From Microvirga sp. KLBC 81 (GTDB lineage Bacteria; Pseudomonadota; Alphaproteobacteria; Rhizobiales; Beijerinckiaceae), in NCBI RefSeq assembly GCF_003075415.1, contig NZ_QDAH01000015.1, forward strand, positions 1-64,000: a stretch of 64,000 nt of DNA, in the 5' to 3' direction. A model generated the notes under the pieces. The model made no database searches. It worked only from the letters and a program-made list of their open reading frames with translations, and was not told where the DNA came from. How positions within the stretch are numbered: position 1 is the stretch's first letter; every line of letters starts with the position of its first letter. Below, piece after piece: positions 36,424-43,737 of this stretch. The translations under genes and the position numbers were made by a program.

Positions 36424-37407
36424 ATGAAGGTTCTGATGCGTGCCGCGTTGGGTCTGTCGTGCATGACTGGAGGGGCGGCCGCCGCCCCGCAGATCCTGGA
36501 TATGGAGGCCGTGAATGCCGCCAATTTCTCTGCGAAGGTTGAAAATGGCGTCAGTCCAGTTCTCATCAAAGCGCAGGTTTTGCTCGACCGTGCGCGGTTT
36601 TCTCCCGGCGCGATCGATGGGCGGAATGGCGAGAACATGCAGAACGCGATCAAAGCCTTCGAAAAGGCGCGTGGGGTTAAAATCGACGGAGCTCTCGACG
36701 AAGAACTGTGGCGAAAACTGAACGAAGCCTCATCCGATCCGGTCCTCATGACCTACACGATCAGCGATGAGGACGTGAAAGGACCTTTTACAGCGATCCC
36801 TGAGAAGATGGAGGAGTTGGCAGAGCTGGAGCGGTTGTCCTATTCCAGTCCGGAAGAGCTCCTGGCTGAAAAATTCCACATGGATGTAGACCTGCTGAAG
36901 GAACTCAACCCCGATAAGCGCTTCGACCAAGCGGGCACTTCGATCGTCGTCGCCAATGTTGCGCCGCCTTCAGCCGCGAACGAACAGGCCAAGGAGATCG
37001 AGAAGATCGAAGTGGTCAAAAGCGAGCACCTCCTGCGAGTGATCGGAAAGGACGGAGCGGTGCTTGCCACCTACCCGGCTTCCATCGGAAGCGAGGAGAA
37101 GCCCGCGCCCGCAGGCTCGCACACCATACGCGCCGTCGCGCGCAATCCCACCTACACCTACAATCCTGACTATGCCTTCAAGGGCGTGAAGGCGAAGGAG
37201 AAGTTCGAGATCAAGCCTGGGCCCAATAATCCTGCCGGCTCGACCTGGATTGATCTTTCCGTCGAGTCCTTCGGTATCCATGGCACGCCGGAGCCGGAGA
37301 AAGTCGGCAAGGCCTATTCCAATGGCTGCGTTCGGCTGACGAACTGGGATGTCGAGGAGCTTGCAGGCATGGTCAAGAAAGGGATGCCGGTCGTCTTTCT
37401 CGACTGA
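36424..37407 (+). CDS. L,D-transpeptidase (YkuD domain)
   Basis: A 327-residue exported protein. It has a signal peptide (MKVLMRAALGLSCMTGGAAA), a peptidoglycan-binding domain with QVLLDRARFSPGAIDGRNGE (about 50-70), a LysM-like segment (LLAEKFHMDVDLLKELNPD), and a C-terminal YkuD domain. The catalytic motif spans FGIHGTPEPEKVGKAYSNGC, with the nucleophilic Cys in SNGCVRL. It forms 3-3 cross-links in peptidoglycan or anchors proteins to the wall. ATG at 36424 has GGAG 6 nt upstream. It follows the extensin-like gene, so the two may be co-transcribed. Confidence 0.92.
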   Translation: MKVLMRAALGLSCMTGGAAAAPQILDMEAVNAANFSAKVENGVSPVLIKAQVLLDRARFSPGAIDGRNGENMQNAIKAFEKARGVKIDGALDEELWRKLNEASSDPVLMTYTISDEDVKGPFTAIPEKMEELAELERLSYSSPEELLAEKFHMDVDLLKELNPDKRFDQAGTSIVVANVAPPSAANEQAKEIEKIEVVKSEHLLRVIGKDGAVLATYPASIGSEEKPAPAGSHTIRAVARNPTYTYNPDYAFKGVKAKEKFEIKPGPNNPAGSTWIDLSVESFGIHGTPEPEKVGKAYSNGCVRLTNWDVEELAGMVKKGMPVVFLD

Positions 37408-37423
37408 CAGGTGAGGACGGCCT

Positions 37424-37699
37424 TCAATCGTCGTTGGCGGAGTTCAGCTGGTCAGGCTTCAGGCCCTCATCAACCTCGGTATCGTGCATCCTGACGAGCC
37501 ATTCCAGTTGCTCCTGCACGAAGTTGGGGTCGCTGTGGAAGCGCATGGCACAGGCCACGAGGAAAATCGCGATTTCGGGAAGATCCTCATCGCCCATATC
37601 GGGCAGTACAAGCTCCAGCTCCGTCATGTTGCTGGCCGTCACGATGGCTGCCTCGTTGGGAGGAATGACGGTGCCACTGCTGTCGGGAGGAAGGGCCAT
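37424..37699 (-). CDS. Conserved-looking small acidic protein, 91 aa
   Basis: A 91-residue acidic, probably cytoplasmic protein that I cannot assign. It reads MALPPDSSGTVIPPNEAAIV at the start and contains LPEIAIFLVACAMRFHSDPN and VQEQLEWLVRMHDTEVDEGL. No signal peptide. A longer frame would start at 37798, but the added residues come from the palindromic repeat upstream (for example GVHFWVRC), so that start is rejected. It is convergent with the L,D-transpeptidase gene. Confidence 0.55.
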   Translation of the reverse strand: MALPPDSSGTVIPPNEAAIVTASNMTELELVLPDMGDEDLPEIAIFLVACAMRFHSDPNFVQEQLEWLVRMHDTEVDEGLKPDQLNSANDD

Positions 37700-37745
37700 G
37701 AGGGTGTCTTTCACTTTTTGAATTTCAGGCTCTCTGCCGATTTTA

Positions 37746-37856
37746 GAGCATCGGACCCAAAAGTGGACCCCACTCTTGAGCCCCCCACCGATGCTCATTT
37801 TCTCAAGGAGCGCATCGTTGGTTGTGCAAAACCGGATCCACTTTGCCGCACGATGC
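37746..37856. repeat. Palindromic intergenic repeat, composite copy 2
   Basis: The left arm GAGCATCGGACCCAAAAGTG (37746-37765) is identical to copy 1. The right arm (to about 37796) is diverged and longer, though it still ends GATGCTC. The companion unit follows in inverted orientation at 37826-37856 (GCAAAACCGGATCCACTTTG, ending CGCACGATGC). It lies upstream of the 91-aa gene. The rest of the gap to the BA14K gene shows nothing else. Confidence 0.75.
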
Positions 37857-37968
37857 GCTACGCCACAGACGCCGGGCGTGATCTCTCGCCTGATGCTGCG
37901 TTCGATTGCGCAGAGACAACAAACCTACCGACGTAAGACAATAGACCTATGCATTGATAACGACGGGC

Positions 37969-38385
37969 TTACGGATAGGTGCAGACGTAGCGCATCCCGT
38001 TATGGGCCAGGAACGTGCCCGTCACCGGGTCGTAAGAGCGATATTTGCGGGCGCAATAAGCCGCCACTGTGGGATCGATCGTGCCCGGAGGCGGAGGAGG
38101 GGCGGCTTGAGCTTGGCTGGCAATGGCGCTCCCGATCAAAGCTCCTGCTGCCAAGCCCACGGCGCCCGCGGCAAGAGCCGAGCCGCCGTCATCATGATAG
38201 TGATGGCGGCGATAATAGTAGCGGCGGCGGTGATAGTACTGCGTGTAGCTCTCGTTCGGGTAAGCCCGCTCGATTTTCGGCAGGGTTTGGTTCAGGAGAG
38301 GTTCGGCGTCAGCAGGAAGGGACGAGCCGAGTAGGGTGGCCGAGAGGATTACCAATGGACCGAGGACCAGAGCGAGTTTGGGCAT
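37969..38385 (-). CDS. BA14K family exported protein
   Basis: A 138-residue protein with a signal peptide (MPKLALVLGPLVILSATLLG, cleaved near ADA/EP), a His/Tyr/Arg-rich stretch (YHRRRYYYRRHHYHDDGG), a small hydrophobic glycine-alanine segment (GSALAAGAVGLAAGALIGSA), and the BA14K signature at the C-terminus, AAYCARKYRSYDPVTGTFLA followed by RYVC. BA14K proteins are small membrane-associated proteins first noted in Brucella as immunoreactive and lectin-like. The role here is unknown. It has its own gene space, with an intergenic region of 382 bases upstream. Confidence 0.82.
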   Translation of the reverse strand: MPKLALVLGPLVILSATLLGSSLPADAEPLLNQTLPKIERAYPNESYTQYYHRRRYYYRRHHYHDDGGSALAAGAVGLAAGALIGSAIASQAQAAPPPPPGTIDPTVAAYCARKYRSYDPVTGTFLAHNGMRYVCTYP

Positions 38386-38767
38386 CGAGGACTCCTGACT
38401 TGCAAGGATATAGTAGTATAGGCGCTACATCAGCGTGCGAAACTACAACGCAATCTGCCAAGCTTGCAAACACCATAGGCCAGTTTACCGGGCCTGTGTC
38501 CTTCTCCTGGCCTGCGCCCGCTAACTGGCCGCCGTGTGATGTCACGCCCCCTATGCAATCTGCACGCCCTAGAAGAAGAAACTTTAAAACATAACATATC
38601 AAGAAAATGTGAAACTCACTCCTCCGTCTGCCTGTGAGGCAGAGGTCTCAGCCAACCAAATGCCTAAATGGGCGATAGCAAAAATCCTTGAAAAGCCCTG
38701 GATTTTTGCCATGAAATCCTTCAAAAAGGTGTATGTTCTAACATAATCCTGTCGAGAGGGGGCTTTC
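38386..38767. other. Control region of BA14K and signalling operon
   Basis: A gene-free region between two divergent genes. It contains an inverted repeat, CAAAAATCC at 38679-38687 and GGATTTTTG at 38700-38708, and a palindrome at 38732-38745 given separately. A long AT-rich stretch (around 38580-38610) suits promoters. No RNA gene or small ORF with a good binding site is seen. Confidence 0.5.
38732..38745. promoter_or_regulatory. Palindrome upstream of the signalling operon
   Basis: TATGTT-CT-AACATA is a perfect 6-bp inverted repeat with a 2-base centre, ending 22 bases before the GTG of the exported molybdopterin-fold protein gene. It is well placed for an autoregulatory site of the LuxR-type response regulator in the same operon. 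A matching site elsewhere in the window was not found. Confidence 0.35.
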
Positions 38768-39274
38768 GTGCGTTGCGTCACATTGGTGGTAATGCTGTTT
38801 GCGGTGCTGGGGCGCATGAGTGCCGCTTCCGCAGCAGAGCCTTTGCCGCGCCCCCAGGGGGCCGTCATCCTGACGATCACGGGCAATATCACCCAGATGA
38901 ACGCCCCGGGGCAGGCTCGGTTTGACAAGGCCATGCTGGAAACTTTGGGAAAGGCCTCGTACACGACATCATCCGAAGTGTCGGCAACCCCCATGACATT
39001 CGAGGGGGTTCCTCTGCGTGCTGTGCTGGAGCGTGTGGGGGCTCTCGGCAAGACGATCAAGGCGACGGCCCTGAACGCTTATCAGAATTCCATCCCCATG
39101 GAGGATCTTCAGTTCGAGCCCATTCTCGCCATGAAGGTCGACGGCAAGGTGATTACCGCCCGCGATAAGGGGCCGCTTTGGATTGCCTATCCGCGTGATG
39201 CCCATTCCGTCCTCCATGACGCGAGGTATGACTCGCGCTGGGTCTGGCAGCTGAGCAAGCTTCATATCGAGTAG
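38768..39274 (+). CDS. Exported molybdopterin-oxidoreductase-fold protein, Cys-less
   Basis: A 168-residue exported protein. The signal peptide is CVTLVVMLFAVLGRMSAASA, and the mature part resembles the sulfite-oxidase-type molybdopterin-binding domain: ILTITGNITQ at its start, MTFEGVPLRAVLERVGA in the middle, then AMKVDGKVITARDKGPLWIA. The only Cys is in the signal peptide, so the cysteine that ligates molybdenum in active enzymes is absent. This points to binding or sensing instead of catalysis. The start is GTG with a GAGAGGGGG site. It ends 3 bases before a histidine kinase gene, so it is a likely periplasmic partner of that kinase. Confidence 0.72.
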   Translation: MRCVTLVVMLFAVLGRMSAASAAEPLPRPQGAVILTITGNITQMNAPGQARFDKAMLETLGKASYTTSSEVSATPMTFEGVPLRAVLERVGALGKTIKATALNAYQNSIPMEDLQFEPILAMKVDGKVITARDKGPLWIAYPRDAHSVLHDARYDSRWVWQLSKLHIE

Positions 39275-39276
39275 CC

Positions 39277-41421
39277 ATGAAATTCGCTCTGCCCAGCAAG
39301 AAAGCAGCCATCGTCACGCTCTTTGCAATCGCGAGCCTCGTCGCCTATCTCGGCGTCACGGTTATGCGGCTGGTCGACGTTGAGCGCGATCTGCGGACGG
39401 ACACCATGCAGACGAATCTCTGGGTTACCACTCAAACCCAGTTCGAGGCAGCTGCTTTTGCCGAAAGCTTGGCGCGTCAAGCAGCCCAGGAGAACTTTGC
39501 CACACCTGAGGAAGAGCCGGCTTTTCGTGCCACCATCCTGATCAGCCGCCTCGCGGTTCTTCTTGAAGGGCCTCAGAGTGAGGTGTTCCGTACCCTGGGG
39601 CTCATGGGTGACCTGAAACAATCTTATCTTCAGCTCACGCTGGCCGAGCCGTTGCTCCAGCAAGGTATAGATGCCGAGGGTGCGTTGCTGCTGCAGGCTC
39701 AGGCGCGTGATCTCGCCTTCAAGCTGAGGGATGCCGCCAACCGAGTCCTTCTGTACGGGCGTGAGCAAGCCTCCCTGAAACACTCCAACTACATGCGTGT
39801 CGTCTTCGAGAGCTTCGCGTTCTTCGTCGGCATCGTGCTCAGCGCGACTTTCCTGCTCCTACGCTTCTTCCGAGGCGTTCAGGAGGCAAGCCAGGCCAAG
39901 CAACTTCTGCGCCAGGAGCAGGAGTTGTCGGATCTCGTGATCAACAACGTCAGCAACCAGGGCATCGTCATGTTCGACGAGAAGCTGGAGTGCCTGCTCT
40001 GGAATCCCGGAATGGAGGGTCTGCTCAACGTCAAGCCGGATCAGGCGATCAGCCGGCTCATGCAAGACATCGACCCGCTTTTCTCAAAAGCGGATGTGAT
40101 CCGTTCTCTCAATCTGGTAATTGAGGGAACCAGTTCCGTCTTCGAAGACAAGACACCGGAAGACGCCGACCAGGAACGTTGCCTCGAGATCAATTGTTTT
40201 CCGGTCTCCATGGCTCAGCGCAAGCTGGGCATCGCCTTCGTGCGCGACGTGACCGAGCAATGGCTCGCCCGCAAGCAGGCCGAGCGCCACAACTTCGACC
40301 TGGAGATCAAGGTCCTCCAGCGCACCGCCGCTCTGCGGCAGGCCGAGCGCCGTCTAATTGCGGCTATCGAATCCGCCGCAGAAGGGTTTGCGGCCTTCGA
40401 CTGGACCGGCAAACTGCTCTTTGCCAACGAGCAGATCTGGGCGGCTGCGCCCGTAGCCCTTTGGGGCCGGGAGGAGATGAGCCTTCCCGTCTTCCTCCGC
40501 TGCTTTGCCATGTGCGAAGGTGCGGATGAGCGACTTCTGGTGGCTCATCCTCCCTTCGAGGAAATCGAGATCGACGTTCTGATCAAGAAGGACGTTTGGG
40601 CCCGCCTGTCCGTCACGAAGGCGGATGGCGCCACGATCTTCGTGCGTCTTACCGACATCTCCGGCTACAAGCAGGTGGCAAAGGCCCTTCAGTCTGCTCT
40701 CGATCGTGAGCGTGAGACGACGGATGCCTACCGCAACTTCGTCTCCATGGTCTCCCACCAGTTCCGGACACCGCTGGCTATCCTCGATTCCAGCGCGCAG
40801 CGCATTCTGAGGCGCGGCTCCAATTTGACGCATGAAGAGCTTTCCGCACGTATTCAGAAGATCAGAAACGCCGGCAATCGCCTGACGCGCCTCGTAGAGA
40901 GCGTTCTGAATGCCGCGAAACTTGATGCTGGCCGGATCGAGCTGAATCCTGAAGCCTGTGACCTCGTCCACCTTGTCATGGATATCTGCGAGCGTCAGAG
41001 CGAACTCAATTCGCATGCGAACATTCGCTTCCAGGTGCCTGATGTTCCTGTGCAGGTCTATTGCGACAGCATGCTGATCGAGCAGGTTGTCATCAATATT
41101 GTTTCAAATGCGGTGAAGTATTCAGGCGAGAGTCCAGTGGTTGAGATCAAGGTCTGGACAGAAGGTGCGCGTGCTTTCTGCTCCGTCCGGGACTGGGGTA
41201 TCGGTATTCCGGCCGACGAGTTGCCTAAGATCTTCGATCGGTTCTATCGTGCCAGGACGGCATCCGGAATCGCAGGGACTGGTATCGGTTTGAATTTCGC
41301 GCAGAGAATCATGCACTTGCATGGGGGGGAGATCCAAGTGGAAAGCTACGAGGCCGGAGGATCTTTGTTCACGTTCGACTTGCCGCTATCGAATGCCGAA
41401 GAGGCGCAACAGGCTGCATAA
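39277..41421 (+). CDS. Membrane sensor histidine kinase with PAS-like regions
   Basis: A 714-residue kinase. Helix 1 (about residues 10-30, IVTLFAIASLVAYLGVTVMR) and helix 2 (about 177-197, FESFAFFVGIVLSATFLLLR) enclose a largely alpha-helical periplasmic domain of about 145 residues. Two PAS-like regions follow (ISNQGIVMFDEKLECLLWNP-like near 225 and AAEGFAAFDWTGKLLFANEQ near 370). His494 in SHQFRTPLAIL is the phosphorylation site. The ATPase core has NAVKYSGESP, DWGIGIPADELPKIFDRFYR and GTGIGLNFAQRIM. It sits directly between the exported Cys-less protein and a response regulator gene (adjacent, no gap). Confidence 0.92.
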   Translation: MKFALPSKKAAIVTLFAIASLVAYLGVTVMRLVDVERDLRTDTMQTNLWVTTQTQFEAAAFAESLARQAAQENFATPEEEPAFRATILISRLAVLLEGPQSEVFRTLGLMGDLKQSYLQLTLAEPLLQQGIDAEGALLLQAQARDLAFKLRDAANRVLLYGREQASLKHSNYMRVVFESFAFFVGIVLSATFLLLRFFRGVQEASQAKQLLRQEQELSDLVINNVSNQGIVMFDEKLECLLWNPGMEGLLNVKPDQAISRLMQDIDPLFSKADVIRSLNLVIEGTSSVFEDKTPEDADQERCLEINCFPVSMAQRKLGIAFVRDVTEQWLARKQAERHNFDLEIKVLQRTAALRQAERRLIAAIESAAEGFAAFDWTGKLLFANEQIWAAAPVALWGREEMSLPVFLRCFAMCEGADERLLVAHPPFEEIEIDVLIKKDVWARLSVTKADGATIFVRLTDISGYKQVAKALQSALDRERETTDAYRNFVSMVSHQFRTPLAILDSSAQRILRRGSNLTHEELSARIQKIRNAGNRLTRLVESVLNAAKLDAGRIELNPEACDLVHLVMDICERQSELNSHANIRFQVPDVPVQVYCDSMLIEQVVINIVSNAVKYSGESPVVEIKVWTEGARAFCSVRDWGIGIPADELPKIFDRFYRARTASGIAGTGIGLNFAQRIMHLHGGEIQVESYEAGGSLFTFDLPLSNAEEAQQAA

Positions 41422-42477
41422 GTGACCAAGCCAATGAATGCTCAAAAAACAATTCTTTGCGTCGAAGACGAAGACGACTTGAGGACCGACATTGCCGAGG
41501 AACTGGAGTCCGCCAACTACCGCGTGCTTCAGGCCGCTAATGGCAGCGAAGCCCTTAGTCTCCTTGAGAGCGAGCGGCCTGACCTCGTGCTCTGCGACGT
41601 CACCATGCCGGGTCTTGGGGGCTATGACGTGCTCAAGGCCATTCGCGAGCAAGCGGACAAGGCCGATGTCCCCTTCATCTTCCTGACGGCCCTGGCGGAG
41701 AGAAACGACGTTCTCGTTGGTAAGCAGGCCGGCGCGGACGACTACCTCGTCAAGCCCATCGACTACGAGATCTTGCTCGCCACGATTGAGGCGCGTCTCA
41801 ATCAGGTGGCGCGCGTGCAGTCGAGTGCCGTCAGCCGCGCGGAAGAGGCTTGGCAGGAAATTCTCAAATCCTCGCGCGGACGCACTGTCGACGCCCTGTA
41901 CAAAGCGACTTTCGCGTTCGACCGCTTTCTGGTCGGCGTTGTGATCGTCGATGAGAAAGGGGGCGTGAGGCTGATGAACAAGGAAGCCGAGCGAATCATT
42001 GGTGAGAATGATGGTCTTACCGTCTCGGGCGGTGTGCTCAAGGGTGCTATGGCGAAGCAGAACTCCAAGCTGCATCAGGCCATCGAGAAGGCGTTCGAAG
42101 AGGAAGCTCTCGACGAGATCGTGTCCTTCCCGCGCAACTCCGGTGGGCGTCCGTATCTCGTGCTTGTTCCTGGCCAAAGGTTCTCGGTGGAAGAGAGGCC
42201 CGATGCCGTGGTGCTGCTTGTCATTGATACCGAGCAGCGCACCAAGGTCTCAGGCGACACGCTCGTACGGCTTTACAATCTGACGCCTTCCGAAACCCGA
42301 GTTGCACTGATGCTGATCGATGGCAAGCGACTTGACCAGATTGCCGAAGAACTCGAGATCGCGCAGACGACGGTTGTCTTCCACCTGAAGAACCTTTTCA
42401 GGAAAACCGAGACGAACCGGCAGGCTGATCTGGTGCGCGTGCTGCTGTCAGTCCCGTTGCGGACAACAGGAGATTAG
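41422..42477 (+). CDS. Response regulator, receiver plus LuxR-type HTH
   Basis: A 351-residue regulator with three parts. The receiver domain has VEDEDD near the N-terminus, the phosphoacceptor Asp59 in DLVLCDVTMPG, and the conserved Lys in DDYLVKPID. A middle PAS-like region contains VGVVIVDEKGGVRLMNKEAE. The C-terminal LuxR-type helix-turn-helix reads YNLTPSETRVALMLIDGKRL, then TTVVFHLKNLFRKTETNRQA. A middle sensory region in a LuxR-type response regulator is unusual. The start is GTG immediately after the kinase stop; an in-frame ATG at 41434 is an alternative. Confidence 0.9.
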   Translation: MTKPMNAQKTILCVEDEDDLRTDIAEELESANYRVLQAANGSEALSLLESERPDLVLCDVTMPGLGGYDVLKAIREQADKADVPFIFLTALAERNDVLVGKQAGADDYLVKPIDYEILLATIEARLNQVARVQSSAVSRAEEAWQEILKSSRGRTVDALYKATFAFDRFLVGVVIVDEKGGVRLMNKEAERIIGENDGLTVSGGVLKGAMAKQNSKLHQAIEKAFEEEALDEIVSFPRNSGGRPYLVLVPGQRFSVEERPDAVVLLVIDTEQRTKVSGDTLVRLYNLTPSETRVALMLIDGKRLDQIAEELEIAQTTVVFHLKNLFRKTETNRQADLVRVLLSVPLRTTGD

Positions 42478-42651
42478 CGTCGGTCTATGAGCGAAAAGGC
42501 ATGTTAAGGGTTTGCTTACCATCCGCGCTGAAACAAAGTTCGGTCGAAGCTTTGCCATAATCTGTTCAGCTTCCAGTGAGGTTTGAGGCGATATAGTCAT
42601 CGCCAAGAAAGGGGGAACGGAAATCTCCCTCCTGCTTGTAGGTGACGATCC

Positions 42652-43035
42652 ATGAAGGTCTTCAGTTTCTTCTCCGGTACGGCCGCTGCTCTGGCGCTGG
42701 TGACCGGTCTGGCCGCTGCCCAACCGGCTGCTGCCCGTGATCGCATGTCTCCCGGCGCGGCTGCTGCCGTCGGTGCCCTGGGTGGCCTTGCGGTCGGCAC
42801 CATCGTCGGTGCGACGATTGCCCAGCAGCCGGCTTATGCCGCTCCGGCGCCGGTTTATGTGGCACCGCCTCCGCCGCCACCGCCGACCCGCGTTTACGTG
42901 GAGCAGCCTGGCACGGTTGTGTACGAGCATCATCGTCCGCGCCGGGTTTATGTCGAGCGTTGCACGACCGAACGTTATCGGGAGTGGGTTCCGGGCTGGG
43001 GTTGGGAATATCGCAGCCGTCAGGTCTGCAACTAA
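42652..43035 (+). CDS. Exported glycine/proline-rich small protein, 127 aa
   Basis: A 127-residue protein with a signal peptide (MKVFSFFSGTAAALALVTGL, cleaved near AAA/QP or ARD), a short glycine-rich hydrophobic stretch (VGALGGLAVGTIVGATIAQQ), a proline-rich linker (APPPPPPPTRVYVEQPG), and a C-terminal segment CTTERYREWVPGWGWEYRSR followed by VC. Proteins of this layout are common in Rhizobiales, probably envelope-associated, with no known function. It is followed by a strong terminator, so it is a single-gene unit. TAGGTGA precedes the ATG. Confidence 0.7.
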   Translation: MKVFSFFSGTAAALALVTGLAAAQPAAARDRMSPGAAAAVGALGGLAVGTIVGATIAQQPAYAAPAPVYVAPPPPPPPTRVYVEQPGTVVYEHHRPRRVYVERCTTERYREWVPGWGWEYRSRQVCN

Positions 43036-43057
43036 TCACCTCCGCCACGAATCATGT

Positions 43058-43086
43058 AAGGCCCGCTTCCGGCGGGCCTTTTCTTT
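43058..43086 (+). terminator. Intrinsic terminator
   Basis: AAGGCCCGC (43058-43066) pairs with GCGGGCCTT (43072-43080) across TTCCG, followed by a T-rich run (TTTTCTTTT). It ends the 127-aa exported protein transcript. Confidence 0.9.
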
Positions 43087-43140
43087 TGCGCGTTTTAGAA
43101 ACTCCGATTCCATTGCCGCGTTGACGGGGAAAGCCACAGC

Positions 43141-43347
43141 GTGAGTTCTGTCATGAGCAACACACCGAAAGACCAAGCTGCCCCTGACACACCGAAACTC
43201 AACCCTGGCGACCAAGCCGAGCCCGGCACTCCTGGTGCGGGCGAGAACATCTGTCCCGAATGCAAGGGCAGCGGCCGCATCGGTGCGGCGGCCTGTCCCA
43301 TGTGCGGCGGAACGGGCAAGATTATCGAGGGGATCGGCGGCGCTTGA
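43141..43347 (+). CDS. Small CxxCxGxG zinc-finger-like protein, 68 aa
   Basis: A 68-residue protein with a disordered N-terminus (DQAAPDTPKLNPGDQAEPGT) and a C-terminal pair of DnaJ-type zinc motifs, CPECKGSGRIG and CPMCGGTGKI. Two CxxCxGxG units could bind one zinc ion, as in the DnaJ central domain, but there is no J domain. It may act in protein quality control or RNA binding; this is speculation. The start is ambiguous (GTG 43141 with a GGGGA site, or ATG 43153). A palindromic repeat begins at its last codon. Confidence 0.65.
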   Translation: MSSVMSNTPKDQAAPDTPKLNPGDQAEPGTPGAGENICPECKGSGRIGAAACPMCGGTGKIIEGIGGA

Positions 43348-43380
43348 GCATCGGGCCCAAAAGTGGCCGCCACTTTTGGG
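43346..43380. repeat. Palindromic intergenic repeat, copy 3
   Basis: Starts GAGCATCGGGCCCAAAAGTG, one base different from copies 1 and 2. The inner arms CCCAAAAGTGG (43356-43366) and CCACTTTTGGG (43370-43380) are perfect, while the outer arm has been replaced (ATCAACCTCATGCC). It lies at the end of the zinc-finger-like gene and the convergent DUF2842 gene. Confidence 0.75.
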
Positions 43381-43397
43381 ATCAACCTCATGCCTTA

Positions 43398-43616
43398 TCA
43401 AGGCTGCTTGTCGGGCTTAGCCATCCACCGGACAAGCGGCATCATGGGAAACACCCAGATCAGGCCGAGCGCGATATAGGCAAGGGTCTGGACGAGCTTC
43501 GGAGCCTCAGTAATTCGGCCCTCAGCCACAGCCATGGCAAACAGCGCATAGGTGATGATGAAGACCAGCATCACCACCGTCCCGATCAGCTTGCGCACAC
43601 GCATGCTCATGCTCAA
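43398..43616 (-). CDS. DUF2842 family inner-membrane protein
   Basis: A 72-residue protein with two hydrophobic helices, IGTVVMLVFIITYALFAMAV and TLAYIALGLIWVFPMMPLVR, ending in a short basic tail (WMAKPDKQP). Sequence and size fit the DUF2842 family of alphaproteobacteria, whose function is unknown. It is divergent from ctaA, a neighbour often seen for this family, which may hint at a link with respiratory-chain assembly; that association is inferred. The ATG is followed closely by an alternative in-frame ATG. Confidence 0.78.
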   Translation of the reverse strand: MSMSMRVRKLIGTVVMLVFIITYALFAMAVAEGRITEAPKLVQTLAYIALGLIWVFPMMPLVRWMAKPDKQP

Positions 43617-43737
43617 ACCCTTCTAGAACCCACCTTTTCGCGGTGCGTCACTGGCATTGATTGCCTCAAGGAGGCTCAGCCTCTATGTGACAAGCGTTAT
43701 CCCGGGTTCAAGTCTTAAATTGTCGATGAGAACGAGC

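Noticed and set aside
37700..37798. N-terminal extension of the 91-aa minus-strand gene
   Set aside because: The extra residues are translated from the palindromic repeat, and the shorter ATG start is more credible.
42478..42651. Possible structured leader RNA before the 127-aa exported protein
   Set aside because: Only a weak, imperfect purine/pyrimidine pairing is visible near 42610-42635; not enough to call.
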